Under the pieces are notes generated by a model. That model had not been told where the DNA came from and searched no databases. It saw nothing but the letters and a program-made list of their open reading frames with translations. This document shows positions 33,806-43,038 of a stretch of DNA of 60,356 nucleotides, one piece after another; positions within the stretch are counted from its first letter, which is position 1; every line of letters begins with the position of its first letter. This DNA comes from Candidatus Mediterraneibacter pullicola (GTDB lineage: Bacteria; Bacillota; Clostridia; Lachnospirales; Lachnospiraceae): contig DXAK01000003.1 of NCBI GenBank assembly GCA_019117065.1, forward strand, positions 1 to 60,356, written 5' to 3'. The position numbers and the translations under genes were made by a program.

Positions 33806-35851
33806 TTACAGAAACAACCCTGCCACATGATATGCAATAAAACTTATGACCCACGCCGTCGCAAGCTGGAAGCAGATGATCCCCGCCGTGATCTTCCTGC
33901 TTCCCACCTCCCGGTGAATCGTCGCGATGGTCGCAGTGCAGGGCACATACAGCAGGCAGAATACCATGAGCGCGTAAGCATTTGCCGGACCGAATCCCAT
34001 TGTCCCCAGCACAGTTACAAAACTGTCCATCCCATGGGATGTAGTAATATTCTGAATGCCGAAAAGAACACTACAGCTTGATACCACCACTTCTTTCGCC
34101 GCAATCCCTGCAATGAGCGCCACTACGATCTGCCAGTAGCCCAGCCCCAAAGGCCGGAAAAATGGCACGATTGCTTTTCCTATAATAGAGCCGAAGCTCT
34201 CGCCAATCTCTGTCACATATCCCGTTGGGCCAAGATTTAAAAGCAGCCACATCACAATAGATGCAAGGAAAATAACAGTTCCTGCTTTCGTCAGATAATC
34301 CTTCACTTTTTCCCATACGTACACTGCGATCGTCCTTGCATTAGGAGCCTTGTACTCAGGCAGTTCGATAAGCAACGCATGTTCTGCCTTGCTTCCATCA
34401 ATCTTGGATAGGATAAACGCCACCATAATTGCTACTACAATACCGAGCAAATACATGGAATAGCAGACGAACATCGCGTGTTTCCCAAAGAACATTGAGG
34501 AAAACAGCACATAAATGGGAAGTCTCGCGCTGCACGACATAAATGGTGTTACAAGGATCGTCTTTAACCTGTCTCTTCTGTATTCCAGCGCGCGGGAAGC
34601 CATAACCGCAGGGACTGAACACCCGAATCCTAAGAGCATGGGGAGAAACGCCCTTCCCGAGAGCCCCAGATGGCCCATAATATCATCCATCACATACGCT
34701 ACCCTTGCCATATAACCGCTATCCTCAAGAAATGCAAGTGCAAGAAAAAGAATAAAGATGTTTGGCAGAAATGTCAAGATCCCTCCCACACCGGAAATAA
34801 TTCCATCCACGATAAGAGAATTGAGCACAGGCGATATCCCCACTGCTTCAAGGCCACCTCCCACCGTCCCGGTCAGCCACTCAAGTCCTGTCTCAAAATA
34901 CCCTTTCAGCCAATCCCCCACGGTAAACGTCAGAAAAAACACAAAAGCCATAACCCCGAGAAATATTGGAAGTCCCAGCCATTTCCCCGTCATAAACTGA
35001 TCCGCTTTCTCCGTTCTTTCTGCTTTGGCATTTTTGTTTACAAGCGTCTCCTCGATTACTTCTTCTATAAAATCATATTTTTCATTGATAATGTCCTTCT
35101 CATAACTGCGGTCCGCGATCCCTGTCAGATCCACCGGGTATTTATCCAGAACTGCCTTGTCCTGTTCTAGTGCCTTGATTGCATGCCAGCGCGGATTTTC
35201 CATGTCGGGATATTCTCTGTGGAACAATTCCATAATCCCGTCAATCTTATCTTCAATCTCATCACTGTACACCATCGCATACTCACTGTGATGATTGTGC
35301 GGATGCCCCGTCGTCTCCGAATGATGGTGGATAAACGGTCCCTGATTCGCATATTCATTGTGATGAGCTACGGCATGCATCAGGATCTCCAAACCGCTCT
35401 TCTTCCTTGCGGACACAGGGATGGCCGGGATACCAAGCATCTCCGGCAGACGGTGCAGGTCAATCTCCATACCCCGCTCCTCTACAATATCCATCATATT
35501 AAGCGCCAGCACTACCGGCTTTCCAAGCTCAATGAGCTGTAAGGTCAGATAAAGGTTGCGCTCCAGACAAGACGCGTCTGCTACGTCTACAATCACATCC
35601 ACCTCATTGCTCATAATACATTCTCTCGAAACCTTCTCCTCCATCGTATAGGACGTAAGGCTGTATATGCCGGGCAGATCAATCAGCTTAAACTCCTGCC
35701 CCTTATATGTAAATTTCCCTTCTTTCTTTTCCACGGTAACGCCGGGCCAATTGGCTACTTTTAAGTTCGCTCCTGTATAGGCATTGAACAAAGTCGTCTT
35801 TCCACAGTTGGGATTGCCAATGAACCCGACGTTTATCACTTCTTTGCTCAT
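33806..35851 (-). CDS. feoB: Ferrous iron transporter FeoB
   Basis: This 681-residue inner-membrane Fe2+ transporter has an N-terminal G-domain with GNPNCGKTT (about 12-20), DLPG and NMMD. A His-rich linker at residues 163-188 has nine His in 26 residues. The membrane domain has two GATE-type repeats (FGCSVPAVMASR, AAKEVVVSS). It overlaps feoA by four bases (ATGA). Length is normal. The His-rich linker is unusual and could bind metal. Confidence 0.95.
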   Translation of the reverse strand: MSKEVINVGFIGNPNCGKTTLFNAYTGANLKVANWPGVTVEKKEGKFTYKGQEFKLIDLPGIYSLTSYTMEEKVSRECIMSNEVDVIVDVADASCLERNLYLTLQLIELGKPVVLALNMMDIVEERGMEIDLHRLPEMLGIPAIPVSARKKSGLEILMHAVAHHNEYANQGPFIHHHSETTGHPHNHHSEYAMVYSDEIEDKIDGIMELFHREYPDMENPRWHAIKALEQDKAVLDKYPVDLTGIADRSYEKDIINEKYDFIEEVIEETLVNKNAKAERTEKADQFMTGKWLGLPIFLGVMAFVFFLTFTVGDWLKGYFETGLEWLTGTVGGGLEAVGISPVLNSLIVDGIISGVGGILTFLPNIFILFLALAFLEDSGYMARVAYVMDDIMGHLGLSGRAFLPMLLGFGCSVPAVMASRALEYRRDRLKTILVTPFMSCSARLPIYVLFSSMFFGKHAMFVCYSMYLLGIVVAIMVAFILSKIDGSKAEHALLIELPEYKAPNARTIAVYVWEKVKDYLTKAGTVIFLASIVMWLLLNLGPTGYVTEIGESFGSIIGKAIVPFFRPLGLGYWQIVVALIAGIAAKEVVVSSCSVLFGIQNITTSHGMDSFVTVLGTMGFGPANAYALMVFCLLYVPCTATIATIHREVGSRKITAGIICFQLATAWVISFIAYHVAGLFL

Positions 35852-36075
35852 TCCTGTGCCTCCCTTACCAAAATATTTTCAGCGATACGTCTTCCAAGAG
35901 CAAAACGGGTCCCCCGGAAACGGACCGTCATCGCTCCTTTTTTATCATTGTTTAAAACAGTAATTTTTGCTCCGTCCGTAAGCCCAAGAGCCTCCAGCCT
36001 GCGCTCCAGATTTAGTTCAATCCTGATCTTCTCTACCACATAAGTGTGATGATTCTTTCCCTCTTTCAGCTTCAT
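35848..36075 (-). CDS. feoA: Ferrous iron transport protein FeoA
   Basis: This 75-residue SH3-like domain protein partners FeoB in the membrane-bound complex. Its core ends RFRGTRFALGRRIAENILV, as in the family. ATG 36075 with AGAGG was chosen over an upstream ATG at 36138 that adds an unrelated N-terminus. It is the first gene of feoAB. Confidence 0.92.
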   Translation of the reverse strand: MKLKEGKNHHTYVVEKIRIELNLERRLEALGLTDGAKITVLNNDKKGAMTVRFRGTRFALGRRIAENILVREAQE

Positions 36076-36157
36076 AACGCCTCTTCCCTCATACATTCTT
36101 CTGTAAACATGTCCATTGACGCCTATGTCTTTTTGCATATAGACATTCTTATATTCT

Positions 36158-36210
36158 TATATGAAAAATCAGCGCTGTGGGGGAAAAATATAATTCCGCG
36201 CACAGCGCTC
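36158..36210 (-). terminator. Terminator-like hairpin in the feoAB leader
   Basis: On the minus strand AGCGCTGTG (about 36200-36208) pairs with CACAGCGCT (about 36171-36179), followed by GATTTTTC. It lies between promoter and feoA, so it could attenuate transcription. Confidence 0.5.
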
Positions 36211-36261
36211 TTGATAATTTTTCTCAACTGCTATTATATACTCATAAAGAAAAGAAGTCAA
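36211..36261 (-). promoter_or_regulatory. feoAB promoter and operator-like palindrome
   Basis: TTGACT (36256-36261) and TATAAT (36233-36238) are 17 bp apart on the minus strand. The imperfect palindrome TTGAGAAAAATTATCAA (36211-36227) covers the expected start point. An iron regulator (Fur or DtxR type) is the natural candidate, but the motif does not closely match a named box. Confidence 0.6.
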
Positions 36262-36293
36262 TTTATTCGTCGGTTAGGGACAGGGTAAAACGT

Positions 36294-36336
36294 GATTGGG
36301 GACGTAGTAAAATTCGATTTTACTACGTCCCCAATC
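36294..36336. repeat. REP-like palindrome, copy B
   Basis: GATTGGGGACGTAGTAAAAT and ATTTTACTACGTCCCCAATC form a nearly perfect hairpin with the same arms as the copy at 8671-8709, flanked again by a GGGACAG tract (36278-36284). It lies just upstream of the feoAB promoter, next to the kinase-like gene stop. Confidence 0.75.
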
Positions 36337-36340
36337 GCGT

Positions 36341-36970
36341 TTATCTTGTCTCCCATTTTTGATAAATCGCTTCTAGAGCTTCTACTACGCCGTCGATTCC
36401 AAGAAGGCTCGTATTAAACATCATTGCATTTGACTCGATGCCTCCCCACTCTCTTCCCGTACGCGCTTCGTAATAGAGCTTCCTGTCACGATCCATCTTC
36501 TTTACTTTATCAGCCGCCTGTCTCTCCTCCAGCTTATAGAGTTTCATGATACGCCGGATCCGGTCATCCTTATACGCATATATGAAAGTATTAACGCAAT
36601 TGGAATAATCTCCCAATATGTAATCCGCGCATCGCCCGACAAAGATTCCCGGCCCACGCTCCGCAAGTTTACGAATAATCGCCGACTGTCTCTCAAATAC
36701 TCTGTCGCTTAGAGGCTTCCCTGACTCCTCACCGCTCATAAACGCAGTGTAGTCGCCTGTGCTTACCACATATGCGGAAAGGAAACGTCCGAGGATGGTC
36801 TCATCTACTTTTGTGGCATCTTCATTGCTGATGCGCAGTTCCTGTGCCGCCATGCGAATCAGATTGTGGTCATAGAGCGGGATGTCAAGTCGCTCTGACA
36901 GTTGGTTCCCTACTTCATGTCCCCCACTACCAAACTGCCTGCCTATTGTGATTATCGTGTGCTGCATCAT
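36341..36970 (-). CDS. Cytidylate kinase-like family protein
   Basis: This 209-residue P-loop protein has ITIGRQFGSGGHEVG (about 7-21) in place of the canonical GPSGSGKST of Cmk. It matches the cytidylate-kinase-like family common in Firmicutes, for which the phosphoryl acceptor is uncertain. Arg-rich LID-like segment DRDRKLYYEARTGREW is present (about 158-173). ATG 36970 follows GAGGAG. It has a possible upstream -10 in an AT-rich stretch (about 37060-37090). Confidence 0.82.
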   Translation of the reverse strand: MMQHTIITIGRQFGSGGHEVGNQLSERLDIPLYDHNLIRMAAQELRISNEDATKVDETILGRFLSAYVVSTGDYTAFMSGEESGKPLSDRVFERQSAIIRKLAERGPGIFVGRCADYILGDYSNCVNTFIYAYKDDRIRRIMKLYKLEERQAADKVKKMDRDRKLYYEARTGREWGGIESNAMMFNTSLLGIDGVVEALEAIYQKWETR

Positions 36971-37127
36971 ATCTGTCACTCCTCTCTGCGGACCGCTGTA
37001 TTTTTCCGGCTGCTGCAAAAACGGCAGCCTGTTCCCTCAACGTATTCCCCGCGCTGATCTTATTATATAGTATACCATTTATCGGTTATAATTTGAACAG
37101 ATAATTCTGCATTTTTATTATAATATT

Positions 37128-39188
37128 CTATTTTTTATCACCTGAATTAACAATTGTATAATAATTTCTCGATGTCACCATATAAACGACCACATAGAAG
37201 AAGGCAAATATCAGATAACATCCTATCGTCACGTTTATTAAGAACTTGACCGTTCCTCCTGTCGCCATCAGCCCCAGTATCTTTGATATAAGGGGGAACG
37301 CAAACCCTAAATGAAGTCCTGCTACTAAAAGCGGAAGGAAAAATACCGTAAGCACCTGTGAATTGATGCTCTTCTTCACTTCCCTGCGGGTCATACCGAC
37401 TTTCATCAGAATGCCGAATCGCCCCTGATCCTCATATCCCTCGGATATCTGTTTGTAGTAGATGATAAGCACTGTACCGAAGAGGAACACTGCCCCAAGA
37501 AGCATACCTAGGAAGAACAACCCGCCGTACAACGCTATGATGTCGCCTCTACCCTGAGCCCGCGACTCCACCATAATACTTGCCTGCTCCTGTGACTCTG
37601 TCGAAATCTGCGCGATACGATCGTAAAGGTCATTGTATATCTCAATCTGCATATCCTCGTCACACCCCAGATCAAAATCATAGTATTGGGACATGAGCGG
37701 CACATACCCTTCATTATTTTTCTCCGTTAGTTCAATTTCGTACTGATAAGCCTTGTCAATGACAGATGTGTCTCTTACCACTACAAAAAGTGTTCCTAGA
37801 AGATCTACCGTCGCCTCTCCCAGATTAACTGGGCTAGACTTCAGGCGTTCCGCCTTCCATGTACCGAAGTGCTCCATACTGAGGGTGTCTCCGTCATAGT
37901 TCATGTTATAGGGATAGTACAGAACTTCGCCCTCTGTCAATTCCCTGTTCGCTCCTGTAAGACGGTTATAATCCTCCAGCGGGATCATGTTCACACTGAC
38001 CGCTTTTCCATAATCCCAGTCTCCCGATGCTTCCAGCCCATAGACGTCGAGCAGTATCTCCTCCCCCGACTGCATGGCGGAAACCGTATAGGAGCGGTAC
38101 TGTTCAGCATTTTGCGGGATCTGTCCGTACTCTGCAAGTACTTCGTCCACTGCGCTGATATAGAGATTCATGTCGCCGCTGTCAAACATCGTCCCGCCTC
38201 CTGCACTGATCTGTACAGAAATGTCATGAGGATACCGCGCGGCAATAGCATTCTCATTCTGGGCATACAGGCATACCGTGGAAGATATGGTCACCAGCAT
38301 CATGGTAGACAGGATACAGATGGATGCAAGCCCCGCCCCGTTTCGTTTCATCCTGTATACCATGGATGAAAGCGATACGAAATGATTCGTCTTATAGTAA
38401 TACTTCTTATTCTTCTGAAGAACCCTGCACAGAGCCACAGAACCCGCGATGAATAAGAGGTAGGTCGCCACGATGACCATGATGACCGCGATGAGAAATG
38501 TCATCATGGCTGTCATGGGATCTTCAATCGATACTGCAAGGTAATAAGCCACAGCCATGACCGCCAGACCAATAAGAGCCAGCACCCAGTTGGTCTTGGG
38601 CGGCCTTTCACCGATACTTTCACTTCGCAGCAGTTCTACTGGGCGGAGCCTTAAAATGGCATAAAGCATCCTCATCATAATCAGCAGGAAAATGAGCACA
38701 AATAACACTACCGTATATAGAACCGGAGCCACCTCCACATGAATGTCAAACCCAATGTCCCCGCCCAGCATCTTCATAGCTGCCATTTCCGCCAGCTTTG
38801 AGAAAAGAATGCCCAGCACAAGCCCAGCTACAATGGAGACTGACGACATAATCAAGTTTTCACAGACAAGCAGCTTGATCAAACTGCGCTTCCCCATACC
38901 AAGAATATTATAAAGTCCGAATTCTTTCTGCCTCCTCCGGATGAGAAATGAGTTTGTGTAATACAAAAATATAAGTGAAAAGATGGCGATTACAGACACG
39001 CCGAGCCCAATAACCATCTGCACCGTTTCCCCGCCGTAAACCTTTTGAAAGTCAGCGCCCACAGCAAGATAACATACAATGTAAAACATCATGACCATAC
39101 AGATGCAGGTCAAAATATACGGTAAATAGAGTTTTCGGTTCTTTGACATGCCGTCCTTTGCTAGTTTGAGATAAAAACTGCCCCTCAT
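37128..39188 (-). CDS. bceB: ABC transporter permease, BceB/FtsX type
   Basis: This 686-residue membrane protein with about ten TM segments has the first FtsX domain near the N-terminus (RRQKEFGLYNILGMGKRSL). A large extracellular domain follows (about 305-540), then the second FtsX domain (QGRFGILMKVGMTRREVKKS). BceB transporters sense and detoxify cell-wall-active peptides such as bacitracin and signal to a BceS kinase. Overlaps bceA by four bases. Confidence 0.88.
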   Translation of the reverse strand: MRGSFYLKLAKDGMSKNRKLYLPYILTCICMVMMFYIVCYLAVGADFQKVYGGETVQMVIGLGVSVIAIFSLIFLYYTNSFLIRRRQKEFGLYNILGMGKRSLIKLLVCENLIMSSVSIVAGLVLGILFSKLAEMAAMKMLGGDIGFDIHVEVAPVLYTVVLFVLIFLLIMMRMLYAILRLRPVELLRSESIGERPPKTNWVLALIGLAVMAVAYYLAVSIEDPMTAMMTFLIAVIMVIVATYLLFIAGSVALCRVLQKNKKYYYKTNHFVSLSSMVYRMKRNGAGLASICILSTMMLVTISSTVCLYAQNENAIAARYPHDISVQISAGGGTMFDSGDMNLYISAVDEVLAEYGQIPQNAEQYRSYTVSAMQSGEEILLDVYGLEASGDWDYGKAVSVNMIPLEDYNRLTGANRELTEGEVLYYPYNMNYDGDTLSMEHFGTWKAERLKSSPVNLGEATVDLLGTLFVVVRDTSVIDKAYQYEIELTEKNNEGYVPLMSQYYDFDLGCDEDMQIEIYNDLYDRIAQISTESQEQASIMVESRAQGRGDIIALYGGLFFLGMLLGAVFLFGTVLIIYYKQISEGYEDQGRFGILMKVGMTRREVKKSINSQVLTVFFLPLLVAGLHLGFAFPLISKILGLMATGGTVKFLINVTIGCYLIFAFFYVVVYMVTSRNYYTIVNSGDKK

Positions 39189-39949
39189 CGACTCTCACCA
39201 CCTGTCGCCAGCATTGTCAGCGTGTCGGAGATCTTCTGGTAGAGCTGCTCATCCGACATGCCGCCCCTGTAAATCTGATGGAACACCTCACCATCACGTA
39301 TAAACAAAACTCTCCCTGCGCGGCTTGCCGCCTTTACGGAATGGGTCACCATAAAGATAGTCTGCCCTTTCTTGTTGATCTTGGCAAACAGCGAGAGAAG
39401 CTCATCCGTCGAGCGGGAATCCAGCGCCCCCGTAGGCTCATCTGCCATAATCAGCCTTGGACCGGTGATTAACGCCCGGGCAACGGCAGCCCTCTGCTTC
39501 TGCCCTCCTGATATTTCGTAAGGATATTTATCTAGAAGAGCCGCAATCCCCAGTTCTTTTGCAATTGGATTGACCATCCCCGCCATTTTCTTGTGAGACA
39601 TTCCTTTGAGCACAAGCGGAAGAAGAATATTATCTCTTACATTGAAGGTGTCCAGAAGATTGAATTCCTGAAACACGAACCCCAAATTGTCCCGGCGAAA
39701 CTCTGAAATGTCTTTATCCTTTATCTCTGAGAGCGGTTTCCCATCCAGATACACTTCTCCTTCCGTCGGTTTATCCAACGCCGCCATGATATTGAGAAGC
39801 GTCGTCTTTCCCGAACCACTCTCTCCCATGATCGCTACATACTCCCCTTCTTCCACGGAAAAATTCACGCAGGACAACGCCTGCACCTGATTGCCGCCGA
39901 AACGGGGCCTGTATATTTTCTTCAGATTTTTCACTTCCAAAACTGCCAT
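39185..39949 (-). CDS. bceA: ABC transporter ATP-binding protein, BceA type
   Basis: This 254-residue ATPase has GESGSGKTTLL (about 41-51), the signature SGGQKQR, Walker B LIMADEPTGALD and the H-loop VTHSVKAA. It powers BceB. It is cotranscribed with bceB; an inverted repeat and structured repeat copy 3 lie between it and the kinase gene. Confidence 0.9.
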   Translation of the reverse strand: MAVLEVKNLKKIYRPRFGGNQVQALSCVNFSVEEGEYVAIMGESGSGKTTLLNIMAALDKPTEGEVYLDGKPLSEIKDKDISEFRRDNLGFVFQEFNLLDTFNVRDNILLPLVLKGMSHKKMAGMVNPIAKELGIAALLDKYPYEISGGQKQRAAVARALITGPRLIMADEPTGALDSRSTDELLSLFAKINKKGQTIFMVTHSVKAASRAGRVLFIRDGEVFHQIYRGGMSDEQLYQKISDTLTMLATGGESR

Positions 39950-40253
39950 GTTTTCCTCTCCTTTACTAATATGGTCCGGCGCTTTTTACGGCATACCTTT
40001 GAACTATGCCAAGTATAGCAAAGACAGCCGGAATGCTGACATCGAATCCTGTGACATTCCGGCTGCCCCATGTGACAATATTGTAATATCAGTTCAGCCA
40101 TACATCAAACGCGAACGCAGGCCATGCTCGCATAAGACTGCGAGCGGGAAGATATATGGGCCGAGTGCCTGCCAATGAATAAAACAGTGGTGGCAGCCAC
40201 AGTTAGCGCATAAGCGCGGTTTTACGAATGGCGCTCGCTCAACTGTGACGCAG
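39950..40253. other. bceA upstream region
   Basis: 304 bp without a gene. It holds structured repeat copy 3 (40090-40245) and an 11-bp inverted repeat, AGCCGGAATGC...CATTCCGGCT, at about 40026-40063 that could be a terminator for bceRS or a regulator site for bceA. A TATACT-type -10 lies just downstream on the minus strand. Confidence 0.5.
40090..40245 (+). repeat. CAGTTCAG structured repeat, copy 3 (diverged)
   Basis: This 156-bp copy starts CAGTTCAG and ends CAACTG. Hairpin 1 (40116-40142) has the same 5-3-4-2-4-4-5 layout as in copy 1 but a different sequence. The TAAAAC/GTTTTA unit encloses GTGG-CCAC and GCGC-ATAA-GCGC hairpins. The right end, GAATGGCGCTC, is identical. It stops 8 bp before the kinase stop codon. 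Confidence 0.8.
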
Positions 40254-41252
40254 CTACTCCGCCACAAAGGGATAGTTCTCCAAATCAATGGTGAACCTGC
40301 TCCCCTTTCCCGGTTCAGACTGCACCGTTAGTTTATGTCCCAGTTTGTCCGCAGCCATCCTGCACAGATACAGCCCGATCCCAGTGGATTTCTTATCCAG
40401 CCTTCCATTGTACCCTGTGTATCCTTTCTCAAAAATACGGGGCATGTCTTCCGGCGATATGCCGATGCCCGTATCCGTGATGGACAAACATTTTCTGTCG
40501 TCCACTGTGATTGTTACAGCCCCCTCTGGCGTATACTTGACCGCATTGGAAAGAATCTGCTCAATCATAAAGGCCAGCCATTTTTCATCTGTGATCACGC
40601 GGATATCCGTTCCTTCATAGACAAGGCGGATCTTACGCCGGATAAACTGTCCTGCATATTTGCGCACAGCTTTTCTCACGATGCCATCCAGCGCATACTC
40701 CTGTATGACCAGATCTGATGCGCCTTCGCCCAGACGTATGTAGGACAACGCCATTTCCGCATACTGCTCCACCCGAAACAGCTCTGCTGACAGTTCCCGG
40801 TTCTCCAGCGTATCTTCCTGTTGAAGCAATACCTTCATCACAGCGATGGGCGCTTTGATCTGATGCACCCATGTGGCATAATAATCGTCCATATCCCTGC
40901 GGGCAGCCTCCCATTCTCCTTTCTCTGCGCGGTATACCGATTCTATGCGTGCAATCAGCGACTGGTAATCCTCCTCTTCGAGTGTTTCTGCAGACGGAAG
41001 CGCGTCTGTAATATCCGAAATCGCCCCTTTTTCTATAAAAATATGATCCAATTCCCTATGTTTCTTCCCGAAGCGGATAAATCCCAGCACCAGCAAGACA
41101 ATGCCAATCATGCCTGAGATAAGAAGGGGATACCACACTGCTTTTAATGTGATTCCGTACAAGGCAAACACTACTGCAAATACAATGCTGCTTAACACGA
41201 TCCAGAGACATACATGCCTGTGATCATATACATATGTGAATACTGGTTTCAT
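40254..41252 (-). CDS. bceS: Sensor histidine kinase, BceS (intramembrane-sensing) type
   Basis: This 332-residue kinase has two N-terminal TM helices (about 14-35 and 40-58) with almost no extracellular loop, so it senses through its partner transporter. The phosphorylated His is H130 in TWVHQIKAPIAVMK. N-box (QILSNAVKYTPEG), G1 (DTGIGISPED) and G2 (STGIGLYL) are present. It lies 103 bp downstream of the response regulator. Confidence 0.92.
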   Translation of the reverse strand: MKPVFTYVYDHRHVCLWIVLSSIVFAVVFALYGITLKAVWYPLLISGMIGIVLLVLGFIRFGKKHRELDHIFIEKGAISDITDALPSAETLEEEDYQSLIARIESVYRAEKGEWEAARRDMDDYYATWVHQIKAPIAVMKVLLQQEDTLENRELSAELFRVEQYAEMALSYIRLGEGASDLVIQEYALDGIVRKAVRKYAGQFIRRKIRLVYEGTDIRVITDEKWLAFMIEQILSNAVKYTPEGAVTITVDDRKCLSITDTGIGISPEDMPRIFEKGYTGYNGRLDKKSTGIGLYLCRMAADKLGHKLTVQSEPGKGSRFTIDLENYPFVAE

Positions 41253-41355
41253 CCTCCCACGTCCTGCCTTTCCATCTTCTCAGTGAGAACCGGCCGTACA
41301 CACGCCCGGTTCAGTCCTTTTATCCTTATGCGCAGAAATTTAGCCTCCAAAAGCA

Positions 41356-42033
41356 TTATCTCTGCTGTATGATATACCCTTCGCCCACCTTTGTCGTAAT
41401 AAAACCCGTAAGCCCCGCTTTCTCCAGCTTCTTTCTTAGGCGGGCAATATTGACAGTCAGAGTATTTTCCTCAATATAATCATCCGTCTCCCAGAGCCTT
41501 GTCATCAAAGTGTCTCTGCTCACAAGCCGCCCCTTGTTCTCCATCAGCGTCTGGAGAATGCGGAATTCATTTTTCGTCAAGTCAATCTTTTCCCCATTAT
41601 ATGTCAGTGTCGTATCGTTCAAATTCAGGATCGCCCCGCAGTGCTCCAGCACCGGGATCTTCCCCATCAAATCATAGGTTCTCCTCAGAACTGCCTGAAC
41701 CTTTGCGGTCAGAACACTTAGGTCAAACGGCTTCGCCACAAAATCATCCCCGCCCATATTCACCGCCATGATGATATTCATATTATCCGAAGCCGACGAG
41801 ATAAAAACAACCGGGACATTCGAGATCCTGCGTATCTCACTGCACCAGTGATATCCATTATAAAATGGAAGCGTAATATCCATAAGAACCAGATGCGGGT
41901 CATATTCCGTAAAAGAGGCAAGCACATTCTGAAAATCCTGAACGCACTGTGCCTCATTGCCCCACATTGTCATTTCTTTCTGTATCGCCTGCGCCATCGG
42001 CAAGTCGTCCTCCACGATGAGTATTTTATACAT
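41356..42033 (-). CDS. bceR: Response regulator, BceR/OmpR type
   Basis: This 225-residue regulator has a receiver domain with D9-D10, phospho-acceptor D52 (LVLMDITLP) and conserved Lys in FVAKPFD, then an OmpR-type winged helix with RDTLMTRLWETDDYIEENTLTVNIARLRKKL. It forms a two-component system with the downstream kinase and is expected to activate bceAB. Confidence 0.94.
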   Translation of the reverse strand: MYKILIVEDDLPMAQAIQKEMTMWGNEAQCVQDFQNVLASFTEYDPHLVLMDITLPFYNGYHWCSEIRRISNVPVVFISSASDNMNIIMAVNMGGDDFVAKPFDLSVLTAKVQAVLRRTYDLMGKIPVLEHCGAILNLNDTTLTYNGEKIDLTKNEFRILQTLMENKGRLVSRDTLMTRLWETDDYIEENTLTVNIARLRKKLEKAGLTGFITTKVGEGYIIQQR

Positions 42034-42129
42034 GCCTTATCCCTCCGATAGTCTGTCATATATCTTTTTTATCGCAAAGATGGGAGACTGTCAACTGAAA
42101 CAGCGAAATACTATATCCTTTCCTTATTT

Positions 42130-43002
42130 TTAATTCCTGATTCTCTCTAGCACCTCCCTGATATCGCTGTCGATACAGATTGAACGGGTGGCAATCTCCT
42201 TCGGGCAGGCTGCTTCCCAGCAGTTGACACACGCATACACTGCCCTTGGATTCTGATATGTCATCTGCCAAAACGGATATTTAATGATCCCCGGGGTATT
42301 ATATCCCACTCCCAGCTCCAGAAACAAGATCTGCCCGCTGATTCTTGTCCGCAGAAAATTCTCATAGCGCGCGGCCGCCTGATGCCAGCCTGCATCCTCC
42401 ACAAACTTATCATCGGAGCGGAGATTCATCGTAAGCGGTTTCCCACAATGTGGGCACATGGGCACAAGTTCCGGCGGGATGCGCATATCCTTTTGCTCCG
42501 CCATCATCCTGCGCACTGCGTCTTCATTTTCAAAGGTTTCCTGACAGCATGGTTCAGAGCACTGGAACAGACCGTAATCCCCCTGCGTATAGAATAGGCG
42601 CTTCTTGTCAAAACCCGCCTTTTGAAAGCAGTGATCCACATTCGTGGTAATGACAAAATAATCTTTGTCTTTTATAATTTTCAGCAGATCCGCATAGGTG
42701 GATTTAGGCGGGTCGGCATAGCGGTTAAAGTAAATATATCTGCTCCAGTATGCCCAATGTTCTTCCAGCGTTTCATAAGGATAAAAACCGCCGGAATACA
42801 TATCATGAAAACCATACTTTTTCTCAAAGTCACCAAAAAGACTGTGAAAACGCTCCCCTGTATAAACAAACCCCGCCGCGGTAGACAAACCAGCCCCCGC
42901 GCCGATTACAACAGTGTCAGCAGTTTCTATCTCCTTTTTCAGTCTGGCGGCTTGCCCGGAGTAATCCCCCGTAAATAATGTAACCGGTTCTCTTAAAAAC
43001 AT
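42130..43002 (-). CDS. Sir2-family protein, class M-like (Gln at the catalytic position)
   Basis: This 290-residue Rossmann-fold NAD-binding protein has GAGAGLSTAAG (about 34-44) and TTNVDHCFQKAG (about 119-130). A zinc site with Cys at about 148, 152/153, 183 and 186 follows. The residue at the place of the catalytic His is Q140 (FYTQGDYG). Macrodomain-linked SirTM ADP-ribosyltransferases have Gln there; no macrodomain or GcvH-like partner is nearby, so the reaction is uncertain. AGAGGTG precedes the ATG. Confidence 0.8.
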   Translation of the reverse strand: MFLREPVTLFTGDYSGQAARLKKEIETADTVVIGAGAGLSTAAGFVYTGERFHSLFGDFEKKYGFHDMYSGGFYPYETLEEHWAYWSRYIYFNRYADPPKSTYADLLKIIKDKDYFVITTNVDHCFQKAGFDKKRLFYTQGDYGLFQCSEPCCQETFENEDAVRRMMAEQKDMRIPPELVPMCPHCGKPLTMNLRSDDKFVEDAGWHQAAARYENFLRTRISGQILFLELGVGYNTPGIIKYPFWQMTYQNPRAVYACVNCWEAACPKEIATRSICIDSDIREVLERIRN

Positions 43003-43038
43003 GAAAAATCACCTCTATTTTGCTTTTCATCTTTCACT

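Noticed and set aside
36294..36336. Palindrome as an ordinary terminator of the kinase-like gene
   Set aside because: It lacks a T-run and recurs with the same flank near leuC, so a dispersed repeat fits better.
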